Below, piece by piece: positions 7,717 to 16,764 of a stretch of 64,000 nt of DNA. The notes beneath the pieces were generated by a model. That model had not been told where the DNA came from. It did no database searches and saw only the letters and a list, made by a program, of their open reading frames with translations. A program made the position numbers and the translations under genes. This DNA is from CATOSD01 sp965226695 (lineage in GTDB: Bacteria; Chloroflexota; Dehalococcoidia; Lucifugimonadales; CATOSD01), in assembly GCA_965226695.1 (NCBI GenBank), contig OZ245405.1:1736001-1800000 (forward strand), given 5' to 3'. Numbering within the stretch: the stretch's first letter is position 1; each line of letters starts with the position of its first letter.

Positions 7717-10700
7717 TCAGCCCTCCAGCCTGGATATAGAGTGCAGCTCGAGGTTTCGCATCGACCTCGCCAGGGCGAGCGTCGATAGCAGGAATATCGA
7801 CGCCGTTACCGCATAAATCAGAGCCAGCATCGGCCAGTCGGTAATCATGACGTAGGGAGGGATCACCGGGTCGCCCACCTCGGTCACGGCGACTGAGGAC
7901 ACCATTATCGAACTCATCTGAAATCCGGCCCAGGTGCCCATGCCCAGACCCACCAGCACTATGGCAAGGTGCTCGATGCTGAGCAGCCCCAGCACCTGCC
8001 GGCCGGTCATGCCCAGCGATTGCAGCAACCCCATCTCGTTGCGTCCGCGGTTGGTGAACGCCAGGAGGTAAATCAGGTATCCCAGGCTGGCGGTGAACAC
8101 GATGAGGACTAGCGACAGCGCCATCATGGCCCGCCAGCCGGCGGTAATGAGCGGGTCGAGCCGCACCGCTTCCAGGCGCGCTTCGCGGTCGAACACCCGG
8201 TCGGTGGTGCCGGTCAGCCTGAGAATCGCCTCGCTCACCGAGTCACCGGCGCCGGGCGCTTCCGAGACGAACAGCTCGTTGGGGAAGAAGCTCGTGGTAG
8301 GGCTGAGAATGTTCAGATGCCGCAGCAGGTCGTCCAGGTCCGCCAAAATGAAGCCGCCCCTCCGCGACGACATCGTGGGGAAGTAGTCCACGCGGTTTGT
8401 GAACCGCACCGGCACCAGGCGGCTCATGATGTCCAGGATCATGACGTCGCCCACGCGGCCGCCGGTCACGTCGAGGAATCTGGAGCTGGCCACGATGGGA
8501 AGCGGTCCGCCGCTGGGGCTCTGGTAGAACCCCCTGATGCCGCGGTCGGTGTCCTTGCCGAATACGAACAGGCCCGCGGCCTGGCCGCTGCGAACGTCCT
8601 GGGACGTTTGGGCGATGCTGTCGGTCGAGAGGGCCGAGGTCGCCAGAGGAGTCCACGTCGAGCGTTCCTCGAACCCGTCGACCAGGACTATTTCCTCGCC
8701 ATTGCCGAGAGTGACGTGCATGTCGTCCATCAGCAGCGATCCCGCGGTGCCCGAAGGGCCGAAGACGGGTTCGTAGGTCTGGATCGCGGCGAGCACCACC
8801 GGCGGGACCAGGCCCGTCGGCATCTCGCCGGTCATCAGTCTCCATTCCGGCGGGCCCACCTCGCCCAGGGAGAGCGTTTTGACTATACCGGTCGAGTCCT
8901 GCATCGCGGCCCAGAGGAACATGTTGGAATACTCGCCGCCCGGCTTGACCCACATCCCGAACGTTTCGGCGTCCGGCGGTAGCACGAGCGGCTCCTGGCG
9001 CGAGATGGGCTGGAGCGACCTCATTATGCCGCTCAGAGGCACGGCGGAAAAATCGTCGCGGTACCATGACATGTAGTGGAAGTCGTCGGATTCCACGGCC
9101 AGCAGGTCGAAGTGGATACCCGAGACCGTCGTGCCCACCAGCCCCTGTCCTCTGAGTCCCAGCGACACCTGGGTAACTCCGGGAATTCCGAGGTACGTCT
9201 CCTTCAGCGACCTGGTGCCGCGGGCTATGTATCCCGGCACGTCCGCCACGCGAATGTCGGTCGCGACGTCGTAGAGTATGCGCTCTTCGTAGCTGCGGTT
9301 CAGCGTGCCGCCAACCGTCGTCGCGAGCACGCCAAGTCCCGTGATCAGGACCAGCAGCAGGACCAGCCAGGTGTACTGGAGAGGGTTGCGCGCCATTCGC
9401 AGGAGGGCCATGGACACCCAGACGGGCGCGGCCCCGGCGAAGTGGCGCAGCGCCAGGAACAGCAGGTGCAGGGGCACAAGCGCCGCCAGCGCGATGGTGG
9501 GGACGAATGCGATCTCGTCGGGAGAGGGAGGGTCGCGGCCAACGAACAAGGCCGTGGCCACCGCCTGCGCCGCCATCGCGGCCCCACGGGAGACGGCGCC
9601 GCCCGCTCGGTGGGAGGACCAGTACGCCGCGGCGGCGACTACGAGGAGGGCGAGCGGCGCCGCGAAATCGGCCGCGTCCGAGCGCAGCGCATCCACCGCA
9701 ACACCCACGCCGAGCGCGGCCAGCGCCGCACCGGCGAACAGGTGCAGCAGCGTTGGCGCGTCGCCGTTGATGAACCGCACGAACATTGGGAACAGGCGCA
9801 TGAAGAGCAGCGCGACCGCGACGAGGAAGAGCACGGGGGCCAGCAGCATCGCCTCGTTGACCTGCACGTCCTCGAACAGCCCGCCCGAAACGAACTGGCC
9901 TCTCTGTCGCAGCTCCCAGAAGACCAGGCCCCCGATTATCAGCAGGCCCACGTCGACGTAGTACCGCTGGAACAGCGGCACGGACGGGGGGCGAGACGAT
10001 CGCAGCTTGTGCGCGATCAGCCCTGTTCTGGAGCCTATCAGGGCGGGTACCACGAACATGGCGAGGCAGACGAATCCGACCGCGGCAGACAGCGCGAACG
10101 GGTACCAGTGGAGATCGACCGGGAGCAGCACGGTCTCCTTGATGTCGCGAAAGTAGGGCAGGGCGCCGGAGAGCGAGACGACCGCCATCGCGAGGAACGG
10201 CGCCACCACCGCGGCGGTCACCGCCAGTGTGGCGCCTTCCAGGGCGTAGAGGCGCAGCATGTGGACCGCGCTTACGCCGCGGCTTCGCAGCAGGGCGACG
10301 TCGTCTTCGCGGCTCTGCACAAGGTAGGACACCATCATGGCAATGGAGTAGAGGACCGTCAGTAGCATGACGGTCATAAGGAGTAGCAATGGGATGCCGC
10401 TGAAGAAGCTGCGCCGCTGGAAGTTGTCCAGCAGGCGGGTGATGCCGGTAAACACTGCCGCGCCGGGCAGCGACTCGGTGAACTCGTTCTCCATCTGCCC
10501 GATCCGCTCCTTGGTGAGCGGAATCGACCACGTCTTCAGCGGTTCCTTGTCGATAAACAGGTTCCAGTGCATACTCGCAATGGAGCCGGGATAGGCCTCG
10601 CCCACGCCGGCTATGAGCGATTCGAGCGTGACGAACAGGGAAAGCGGAGGCTCAGCCGGGTCCACGTTGACTTCGACGTCGACCTCTTCCTCGAGCGGCG

Positions 10701-11373
10701 CGGGGTTCAGGTAGGCCTCCGAGTTGCGGCTCCAATACTCTTCCGAGGGGTCGGTGGCGTCGATCACGCCCACAATCGTCGCGGTGACGCGCACAGGGTC
10801 GCCAAGCGACGGGGTTAGCACCAACTCGTCGCCGACTTCCAGGTCGAACACGCGCGCCTGCCTCGAGCCGAGCATGGCCTCGAAGTCCGCGCCACGCGGC
10901 TCCTGCGACAGCGCGTCCGTTGGGAGCCGTCCGGAAATCACGTTGACGTGCTCGCCCATGTTGGAGAGGTACTGCACGTAGCCGCGAGACACCTGGTCGG
11001 CCGCCCCGGGCTGGGTGGGCAACGGCGAGCTGGGCTTGCCGACGAGGAAGGTGGGCGATTGGATGTACCGCTCGTGGCCCCTGTAAATCTCCGAAATGTA
11101 GCGATCCACGGCGTCGACGAGGTAGGCCTCGCTCTTCAGGACGTTATCCCTGTCGAACTGCACGTGGGGGGCGTAGGCGAAGAAGTTGAGGAAGAAGACG
11201 GACGACCTATCAATGGCCGCGTTTACGCCTACCCTCTGTAGCGAGCGGAAGTAGATGGGCGTGCCAGCAACCAGCGTGGTCGTAACAACGAAGCCCAAGA
11301 AGATGCTGATTAGCAGCTTCCAATCGTCAAGCAGACGCCTGACAATCAGCCTGCGTGTGTTGAGGGGTCCCAT
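7717..11373 (-). CDS. Large ABC permease with two FtsX domains (first of pair)
   Basis: A 1218-residue membrane protein, first gene of the four-gene ABC operon. It has the same plan as its neighbour: N-terminal helix (about 19-40), extracytoplasmic domain, FtsX helices at about 325-350, 378-405 and 423-448, extra hydrophobic segments around 480-640, a second extracytoplasmic domain, and a C-terminal FtsX module. Sequence identity with the neighbour looks low apart from recurrent motifs (LLRSRG, SYEERI/SFEERA, DPL-ITAGWRA), so the duplication is old. ATG at 11373 is preceded by GGGAGG at close spacing. An extended -10 promoter lies about 35 bases upstream. The pair probably forms a heterodimeric permease. 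Confidence 0.9.
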   Translation of the reverse strand: MGPLNTRRLIVRRLLDDWKLLISIFLGFVVTTTLVAGTPIYFRSLQRVGVNAAIDRSSVFFLNFFAYAPHVQFDRDNVLKSEAYLVDAVDRYISEIYRGHERYIQSPTFLVGKPSSPLPTQPGAADQVSRGYVQYLSNMGEHVNVISGRLPTDALSQEPRGADFEAMLGSRQARVFDLEVGDELVLTPSLGDPVRVTATIVGVIDATDPSEEYWSRNSEAYLNPAPLEEEVDVEVNVDPAEPPLSLFVTLESLIAGVGEAYPGSIASMHWNLFIDKEPLKTWSIPLTKERIGQMENEFTESLPGAAVFTGITRLLDNFQRRSFFSGIPLLLLMTVMLLTVLYSIAMMVSYLVQSREDDVALLRSRGVSAVHMLRLYALEGATLAVTAAVVAPFLAMAVVSLSGALPYFRDIKETVLLPVDLHWYPFALSAAVGFVCLAMFVVPALIGSRTGLIAHKLRSSRPPSVPLFQRYYVDVGLLIIGGLVFWELRQRGQFVSGGLFEDVQVNEAMLLAPVLFLVAVALLFMRLFPMFVRFINGDAPTLLHLFAGAALAALGVGVAVDALRSDAADFAAPLALLVVAAAAYWSSHRAGGAVSRGAAMAAQAVATALFVGRDPPSPDEIAFVPTIALAALVPLHLLFLALRHFAGAAPVWVSMALLRMARNPLQYTWLVLLLVLITGLGVLATTVGGTLNRSYEERILYDVATDIRVADVPGYIARGTRSLKETYLGIPGVTQVSLGLRGQGLVGTTVSGIHFDLLAVESDDFHYMSWYRDDFSAVPLSGIMRSLQPISRQEPLVLPPDAETFGMWVKPGGEYSNMFLWAAMQDSTGIVKTLSLGEVGPPEWRLMTGEMPTGLVPPVVLAAIQTYEPVFGPSGTAGSLLMDDMHVTLGNGEEIVLVDGFEERSTWTPLATSALSTDSIAQTSQDVRSGQAAGLFVFGKDTDRGIRGFYQSPSGGPLPIVASSRFLDVTGGRVGDVMILDIMSRLVPVRFTNRVDYFPTMSSRRGGFILADLDDLLRHLNILSPTTSFFPNELFVSEAPGAGDSVSEAILRLTGTTDRVFDREARLEAVRLDPLITAGWRAMMALSLVLIVFTASLGYLIYLLAFTNRGRNEMGLLQSLGMTGRQVLGLLSIEHLAIVLVGLGMGTWAGFQMSSIMVSSVAVTEVGDPVIPPYVMITDWPMLALIYAVTASIFLLSTLALARSMRNLELHSISRLEG

Positions 11374-11406
11374 CGGCCTCCCGGCGCCAGCTGAGCGCCT
11401 GTGGCA

Positions 11407-11415
11407 ATTTTAGCA
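11407..11415 (-). promoter_or_regulatory. Candidate extended -10 promoter for the ABC operon
   Basis: Read on the minus strand this is TGCTAAAAT, a TGn extended -10 element about 35 bases before the first permease. No clear -35 is visible. The same word stands before the small coiled-coil gene at 26328-26336. Confidence 0.45.
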
Positions 11416-11464
11416 CAACCGGCGGGCGGTAACCTGCGCGGGCCATTTGGGCTTCAGGTTGCGG

Positions 11465-12583
11465 TTACTCCAGCGTTCCCTTGCTGTGCCGCCGCACCCA
11501 GTGCCAATCGACTTCGTAGCCGAGGCCCGGCGAAGTGGGCGCGCTGATGGTGCAGCGTTCGTTGAGGACAATCTCCTCGACGAGGCCGAACTGGTGGGCG
11601 GACTGAGGCATCCAGTACTCGTAGAAGTCGCAGTTATCCACGGAGAAGATCACGTGGAGGTTTGCGGCCTGCAGGAGTGCGTTCCCGGCGGTGCCAATCT
11701 CGCAGTTGAGCCCGAAGCCCTCCGCCAGCGAGCAGAGCTTCTTGAGGCCGGTTATGCCCAGCTTGGCGGAGGTGCCGCGCACCAGGCGCGCCGCGCCCAT
11801 GCGTGCGAGGCGCGCGCCGTTCGCGAACTGCAACTCCGGTTGGTCGCTCATGCACAGCGGCACGTCCAGCCTGCGGCTCAGCTCTGCGATGGCGTCGTAC
11901 TGGTGCCACGGTATCGGGTCTTCGTACCAGTAGAAGCCGAAGTCGTCCAGCGCGCGGCCTATCTCAAGCGCCTTGCGGAAGCCGTAGCCGCCGTTGGGGT
12001 CCAGCATCAGGCGCACGTCGAATCCCACGGAGTCGCGGACGCGCCCCACCATCTCCGTGACGTCGCGCGCGGGCATCACGCCGAGATGGTGGATCTTGTA
12101 GGCGCGGAATCCCCGCGAGACCACCTTTTCCGCCTCCTCGACGTAGCCGTCCGGGGTATCGTGGCGCGGCGGGTATGTGGCGTACACCTCGGTCTCGCGC
12201 CTGCGAGCGCCCAGCAGGTGGTAGATTGGGACGCCCGCCGCCTTGCCGGCGATATCCCATAGGGCCACGTCCACGGGCGCCCACGCCTCCATCGAAAGGC
12301 CGCGGCGCCCACGCAGCAGGGGCAGCTTGGACCACAGCCACTCGCGGTCGGCGGGGTCGCGCCCGACAAGCTCCGGCTTGAGGACGGACAGGATGGGATC
12401 GAACAGGCTGCCGCCGCCCTGCCTGAAGTTGCCGACAAAGGCGTTGACCTCCACGCCCTTGTCGGTCAGCACGCGAAGCACGCCCTGAACCACGCCTCCT
12501 CCAAAGCGCCCCATGTCGGAGTCGAGGCCGGTGTGGTCCAGACGGCGCTCGACGACCTCTATTTGGATGTCGGTTATCTTCAT
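11465..12583 (-). CDS. Enolase-superfamily protein (mandelate racemase / muconate lactonizing type)
   Basis: A 372-residue protein with the N-terminal capping domain (MKITDIQIEVVERR start) and TIM-barrel of the mandelate-racemase group. Metal-ligand strands are visible: LMLDPNGGY (Asp), WYEDPIPWH (Glu) and a CMSDQPEL segment in third position. The strand that usually carries K-x-K reads AYKIHHLG, so the second base would be His. Members dehydrate or racemise sugar acids and related carboxylates; I cannot name the substrate. The open frame runs to 12757, but ATG at 12583 gives the normal family start. No strong Shine-Dalgarno is visible. Paralogue expansion of this superfamily is known in SAR202 Chloroflexota, which fits the suggested host. 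Confidence 0.88.
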   Translation of the reverse strand: MKITDIQIEVVERRLDHTGLDSDMGRFGGGVVQGVLRVLTDKGVEVNAFVGNFRQGGGSLFDPILSVLKPELVGRDPADREWLWSKLPLLRGRRGLSMEAWAPVDVALWDIAGKAAGVPIYHLLGARRRETEVYATYPPRHDTPDGYVEEAEKVVSRGFRAYKIHHLGVMPARDVTEMVGRVRDSVGFDVRLMLDPNGGYGFRKALEIGRALDDFGFYWYEDPIPWHQYDAIAELSRRLDVPLCMSDQPELQFANGARLARMGAARLVRGTSAKLGITGLKKLCSLAEGFGLNCEIGTAGNALLQAANLHVIFSVDNCDFYEYWMPQSAHQFGLVEEIVLNERCTISAPTSPGLGYEVDWHWVRRHSKGTLE

Positions 12584-12750
12584 CTGCGGTTGCTTTCGAC
12601 GCGTGGTTGCGCGCGAATTGGCGCATTCGATGTTTGCACGATTATAGACGCACGCCGTTCTCATGCAAAGTGTCGCCGAGGGGGGCCGACGTGGCAATGC
12701 CAGCGGAGGCGGAGCCGGAAAACGCCCGGCGTTCCAGGCCGCGTCCAGGT

Positions 12751-12779
12751 TTGACAAGGCCCGTGCGGTTTGCTACTTT
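12751..12779 (+). promoter_or_regulatory. Sigma-70-type promoter for the DUF1800 gene
   Basis: TTGACA at 12751-12756, a 17-base spacer and TACTTT at 12774-12779. A transcript would start near 12786, giving a leader of about 115 bases before ATG 12902. This is the main content of the 318-base gap 12584-12901; the rest shows nothing recognisable. Confidence 0.65.
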
Positions 12780-12901
12780 GAGCGTGGCGGCAACCGCCCC
12801 GAATGGGGCCGCGCGCAGTTGATAGCGACATTCGCGGCCCGGACGTTCAATGGGGTTTGCGGTAGAATGTGGCGGCGCAAATGATAAAGGAGGAGATACC
12901 T

Positions 12902-14314
12902 ATGGCCAACAGAGAAGACATCGCCCTTATGTCTCACCTGATGCGGCGAGCCGGCTTCGGCGCGACCCGCGAGGAGATCGAGGCCAGGGTGGAGCGAGGC
13001 TACGAGGCCACCGTCGAGGAGCTGCTGGACGTGGACGCGCAGCCCCCTACGGACGAATATACCCTGTTCAGGCATCATCCCATCACCGAAATGCCCGGTG
13101 GAGCGGTGGGCCCGGGCCAGGCTTACTGGCTCTTTCACCTGCTCAACACCCAGCGCCCGCTGGAAGAGAAGATGGCCGTGTTCTGGCACCAGGTGTTCGC
13201 CACCGGCAACGGCAAGGTCGACAACTGCAACCATCTCATCGAGCAGATACGGATGTTCCGCGAGCACGGGATGGGCAACTATCGCGACCTGCTGTTGAAG
13301 CTGTCGAGCAACCCGGCCATGATCTTCTGGCTGGACAACAACGAGAACCACAAGTACGCGCCCAACGAGAACTGGGGACGCGAGCTGCTAGAGCTGTTCT
13401 CCCTCGGCGTCGGCAACTACACCGAAACCGACGTGTTCGAGTGCTCCCGCGCCTTCACCGGCTGGACCATTGCCGCCAAGATGCCCCGGTATCCCTATGG
13501 GAGACACCCCTGGTCGTTCGAGTTCCGGCCCGAAGACCACGACTTCAGCGAGAAGACTTTCCTGGGCCAGACCGGCAACTTCAACGGCAACGACATCATC
13601 GACATCATCGTCCAGCAGGAGGCGTGCCCGCGCTTCATCGCCCGACACCTGTACAACTTCTTCGTCGCCGACGAGCCGCAGGTGCCCGCCTGGGACATTG
13701 AGGAGCCACGCGACCCCGAGGCTATCAGGACGCTGTCCAAGGTGTTCGTCGACTCCGGCTACGAGATCGAGCCTGTGCTAAGGACGCTGTTCAACTCCGA
13801 CTTCTTCAAGGAGTCGATGTACCAGAAGGTCAAGAGCCCCGTCGAGGTAGTAGTGGGCACCCTGAGGATGACGCGGGACGGCCTGGGCGTGGACCCGAGG
13901 CTGGAGGCGCTCTCGAAGGAGCCCGGCTACATGGGCCAGGAGATACTGGACCCGCCGAGTGTCGAGGGTTGGCACACGGGCAAGGAGTGGATCAACAGCG
14001 GTTCACTGGTCAAGCGGGTGAACTTCGTCGCGGACCGGCTGAACAACGTCAAGCTTCCCGGCGTGCAGAACATGATCAATCGGATCGCCGGTTCCAACGG
14101 GCAGTCGATGAGCGCTGAGGCGCTAGTGGACCACTGCCTTGACATGATGGGACCGATGGAGGTCGCGGAGTCGACTCGGGCGGAGTTGGTGAAGAACGTG
14201 GAGTCCGAGGGAGCCATCTCCTGGGCGACCGACGAGGACTACGCAACGTCTTCGAGGCGCGCCGGCGAGACGATGGCGCTCATATCGGCAACCAGAGAGT
14301 ACCAGTTCGGCTAG
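12902..14314 (+). CDS. DUF1800 family protein
   Basis: A 470-residue member of the DUF1800 family, recognised by the N-terminal HLMRRAGFG motif, the central EKMAVFWHQVFATGNGKV and ENWGRELLELFSLGVGNYTE segments, and the C-terminal DPPSVEGWHTGKEWINSG motif. The family's biochemical role is not established. Its usual partner is a DUF1501 protein, but here it is followed by an NHL beta-propeller. ATG 12902 is chosen because AGGAGG lies 8 bases upstream; the open frame from 12869 has no such signal. I see no signal peptide. A good promoter lies upstream. The gene pair probably forms a unit with the NHL protein 155 bases downstream. Confidence 0.9.
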   Translation: MANREDIALMSHLMRRAGFGATREEIEARVERGYEATVEELLDVDAQPPTDEYTLFRHHPITEMPGGAVGPGQAYWLFHLLNTQRPLEEKMAVFWHQVFATGNGKVDNCNHLIEQIRMFREHGMGNYRDLLLKLSSNPAMIFWLDNNENHKYAPNENWGRELLELFSLGVGNYTETDVFECSRAFTGWTIAAKMPRYPYGRHPWSFEFRPEDHDFSEKTFLGQTGNFNGNDIIDIIVQQEACPRFIARHLYNFFVADEPQVPAWDIEEPRDPEAIRTLSKVFVDSGYEIEPVLRTLFNSDFFKESMYQKVKSPVEVVVGTLRMTRDGLGVDPRLEALSKEPGYMGQEILDPPSVEGWHTGKEWINSGSLVKRVNFVADRLNNVKLPGVQNMINRIAGSNGQSMSAEALVDHCLDMMGPMEVAESTRAELVKNVESEGAISWATDEDYATSSRRAGETMALISATREYQFG

Positions 14315-14469
14315 GAATATCCACGAAGGACACTAAGAACAGTGAAGGGGAGACGTGCTCAGATCCGTAAACCGGGTCGGGCGTTCAAGGTCAGGCCCGG
14401 GACGGCCGCCCGCGCCGCACGGCGCGGCGATGGCCCCCGCTGCCTGCAGCCATATCGGGAGGACTTCAT

Positions 14470-15477
14470 ATGCTTACGACAACTGTTGCCGGCAGGACCT
14501 GGAGCTTCAGCCACGCCCTGGGCCGAAACGCCGCCGCGGGCAACGGCTTCACGCAGCCAATAGCGGTAGCCACCGCGCCCGAGGGCGTTCTCTACGTGCT
14601 CAGCCGCGGCCAGGAGGGCGCCGGCGGGGTGGTCGCACCCAACAAGCGCATCGGCAAGTTGACCATCGACCAGCAGTTCATCGGCGACTTCGGACGGGAC
14701 CAGTTCATCTGGCCGGTAGGCCTCGCCGTGGACGGCCAGGGCAACCTGTACTGCTCCGACGAGTATTCCAACAGCATCGCGGTGTTCGACGAGGACGGCC
14801 AGAGTGTGGGCCAGTGGGGCGAGGAGGGCAGCGGCGAGGGCCAGCTGAGCGGACCGGCCGGCCTTGCGTTCGACGCCGACGACAACCTCTACGTGGTGGA
14901 CGCGGGCAATGGCAGGGTGCAGAAGTTTACGAAGGACGGCGAATTCCTGGCGGCCTTCGGCTCTTCAGGCAGCGGAGAAGGGCAACTTTCCAAGCCGTGG
15001 GGCATCGCTCTCGACGGCAACGGCAACGTGTACGTCTCTGACTGGGGCAACAACCGTGTGCAGAAGTTCAGCGCGGACGGTGAATTTCTGCTGAGCTACG
15101 GCGGCGGCAACCGGCAGGACGGCAGCGACCTGGACCACCCGTCGGACGTGGCGGTGGACTCCGAGGGCGACGTGTACGTTGTCGACTGGGGCAACCTTCG
15201 CGTGCAGATATACGACCCTGAGGGCGACGTGATCACGGCCCTGTACGGCGACGCCACCGAGTTCTCGAACTGGGCGAAGGAGGTCGTGGAGGCCAACCCG
15301 GACGTGACGAAGGCCTACAGGCGTGTGAAGGATATCACGCCCATGGGCCGCTTCAACCGGCCGGTCGGCATCGCCGTCGACGAACAGGACCGCATCATCG
15401 TCACGGACAGCACGCGTGGCCGGCTGCAGGTGTACGTCAAAGAGAAGGACTACATGGACCCGCAGTTCAACCTGTAA
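14470..15477 (+). CDS. NHL-repeat beta-propeller protein
   Basis: A 335-residue protein with about six NHL repeats, each with the pattern P-x-G-(I/L)-A-x-D-x-x-G-N-x-Y-V-x-D and ending in RVQKF or RVQIY. Clear copies read WPVGLAVDGQGNLYCSDE, GPAGLAFDADDNLYVVDAG, KPWGIALDGNGNVYVSDWG and HPSDVAVDSEGDVYVVDWG. NHL propellers bind proteins, ligands or RNA and some are lyases; no catalytic signature is visible. The start ATG follows GGGAGG by 8 bases. There is no signal peptide. It lies between the DUF1800 gene and a small retropepsin-like protease gene on the same strand. Confidence 0.9.
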   Translation: MLTTTVAGRTWSFSHALGRNAAAGNGFTQPIAVATAPEGVLYVLSRGQEGAGGVVAPNKRIGKLTIDQQFIGDFGRDQFIWPVGLAVDGQGNLYCSDEYSNSIAVFDEDGQSVGQWGEEGSGEGQLSGPAGLAFDADDNLYVVDAGNGRVQKFTKDGEFLAAFGSSGSGEGQLSKPWGIALDGNGNVYVSDWGNNRVQKFSADGEFLLSYGGGNRQDGSDLDHPSDVAVDSEGDVYVVDWGNLRVQIYDPEGDVITALYGDATEFSNWAKEVVEANPDVTKAYRRVKDITPMGRFNRPVGIAVDEQDRIIVTDSTRGRLQVYVKEKDYMDPQFNL

Positions 15478-15482
15478 ATAGA

Positions 15483-15854
15483 TTGCAAGGCGACGACATA
15501 GGGTTCATTTACGTCGAGGTAGACGTCTCAAATCCTGCTAGTCCGGGCGTGACAGAAAGCGTCTGGATGCTGGTGGACACGGGGGCGATCCTGAGCGTGT
15601 TGCCTTCAAATATGCTGGACAATCTCGGAATCTTGCGAGAGGGCAGGCGGCGATTCCTTGGATTTGGAGGCGCGGTGGCGCACGACACTGGCATCGTGCG
15701 GATGACCTACACTGGGGTCGCGACCGGCGCAAATGTGGTTTTTGGCGCTGAAGACGACCTGCCAATCATGGGTGTAACCGCGCTGGGATCGCTCGGCTAC
15801 GAGGCGGACCCCGTCAACGGCAGGCTGAACCTCGTGGATATGCTGATGCTGTGA
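15483..15854 (+). CDS. Small retropepsin-like aspartic protease
   Basis: A 123-residue protein with the aspartyl-protease motif MLVDTGAILSVLP at about residues 29-41, a FLGFGG flap-like segment and an ILG-like PIMGVTALGSLGYEADP segment near the end. This matches clan AA retropepsin-like proteins that act as homodimers. The start is TTG at 15483, only 5 bases after the NHL stop; no good Shine-Dalgarno is visible, so translation may be coupled. The substrate is unknown. It may process one of its neighbours, but that is inference from position only. Confidence 0.72.
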   Translation: MQGDDIGFIYVEVDVSNPASPGVTESVWMLVDTGAILSVLPSNMLDNLGILREGRRRFLGFGGAVAHDTGIVRMTYTGVATGANVVFGAEDDLPIMGVTALGSLGYEADPVNGRLNLVDMLML

Positions 15855-15863
15855 AGCTGCGCC

Positions 15864-16055
15864 CTACTTGAACGGCGCGCGCAGGGCGATGTTGAGCCCC
15901 TGCGCACCGGCGTCCGCGTACTCGCCTATGCGGTCCACCACCTCGCTGGCCGTGCCGAATAGCTGGCCGCCCGCCTGCTCGTCCGCGCGCTCGCCGTACT
16001 GCGCGGGGTAGCGCTCGCGCTCGGCGGACGAGACTCCCATACAGAAGCCCAGCAC
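15864..16055 (-). pseudogene. Truncated C-terminal remnant of an LLM flavin oxidoreductase gene
   Basis: The translation covers only the last ~63 residues of an LLM-type oxidoreductase and is nearly identical to the C-terminus of the intact gene at 16765-17700 over AGGQLFGTASEVVDRIGEYA and the following GAQGLNIALRAPF. It lacks the final ~16 residues (ends APFK) and everything upstream of the VGFWMG-like segment. The remnant and the intact gene are direct repeats enclosing the AlkB-like gene. It looks like the relic of a tandem duplication disrupted by insertion or deletion. Confidence 0.8.
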
Positions 16056-16060
16056 TTCAA

Positions 16061-16759
16061 ATGGCCGCCCAATTGAGCCTGCCTGAAATGGAATCCGAAG
16101 TGCAACAGTCCAACCTGTTGACGCCTCGGCACATCAATCACGGCGTTCGCGAGGACGTGGGCTTGCAGGTGATCAAGGCGGTGCCCGGCCTTCAATTCGT
16201 GACCAGCTTTCTGACCCCGGAGCAAGAAGCGGATTTCGTAAGCAGAATTGACGCTGCTGAAGGCCAGTGGCTCAACGATCTACGCCGGAGGGTGCAGCAC
16301 TACGGCTGGCGCTACGATTACAAGGCGCGCGCCATCACTCCGGACATGCACATTGGCGCGCTACCGGACTGGCTGGCCGATTTGGCCAAGAGGCTCTATG
16401 ACGAGACCAGGCTCTTTGACCGCGTGCCCGAACAGGTCATTGTGAACGAGTACGAACCCGGCCAGGGGATAGCGACTCACATCGACCATCCCGGTTTCGG
16501 CCCGACCGTGTGCACCATCTCGTTGCTGGACGATTGGGAGATGGACTTCTCGGAGAATTGGAAGGACAAGTCCCCCGCGCTTCTGCACCGCCGGTCCTGT
16601 GTCTTGCTTGCAGGCGACTCCCGCTCCGTGTGGCAGCATGGCATTGCTCCACGCAAACGCGAGTACTCGGAATCGGGGAAACTTGAGCGGCGACGGAGTA
16701 GGCGATTGTCGCTGACCTTCCGAACTGTGCTCAACCGGGACGGCGTGAACGACGGCTAG
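16061..16759 (+). CDS. AlkB-like 2-oxoglutarate/Fe(II) dioxygenase
   Basis: A 232-residue protein with the double-stranded beta-helix motifs of the AlkB family. The iron ligands are H140 and D142 in THIDHP and H193 in WQHGIAP; the 2-oxoglutarate-binding arginines are R215 and R221 in RRLSLTFR (R-x5-R). The NEYEPGQGIATH segment is closer to the ABH4/ABH8-like group than to E. coli AlkB. Family members remove methyl groups from nucleic acids or hydroxylate tRNA or protein. The start is not certain (ATG 16061 or ATG 16091). It is on the plus strand, framed by two minus-strand copies of the LLM C-terminal sequence, which suggests it was inserted or carried there by recombination. Confidence 0.87.
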   Translation: MAAQLSLPEMESEVQQSNLLTPRHINHGVREDVGLQVIKAVPGLQFVTSFLTPEQEADFVSRIDAAEGQWLNDLRRRVQHYGWRYDYKARAITPDMHIGALPDWLADLAKRLYDETRLFDRVPEQVIVNEYEPGQGIATHIDHPGFGPTVCTISLLDDWEMDFSENWKDKSPALLHRRSCVLLAGDSRSVWQHGIAPRKREYSESGKLERRRSRRLSLTFRTVLNRDGVNDG

Positions 16760-16764
16760 CGGCT

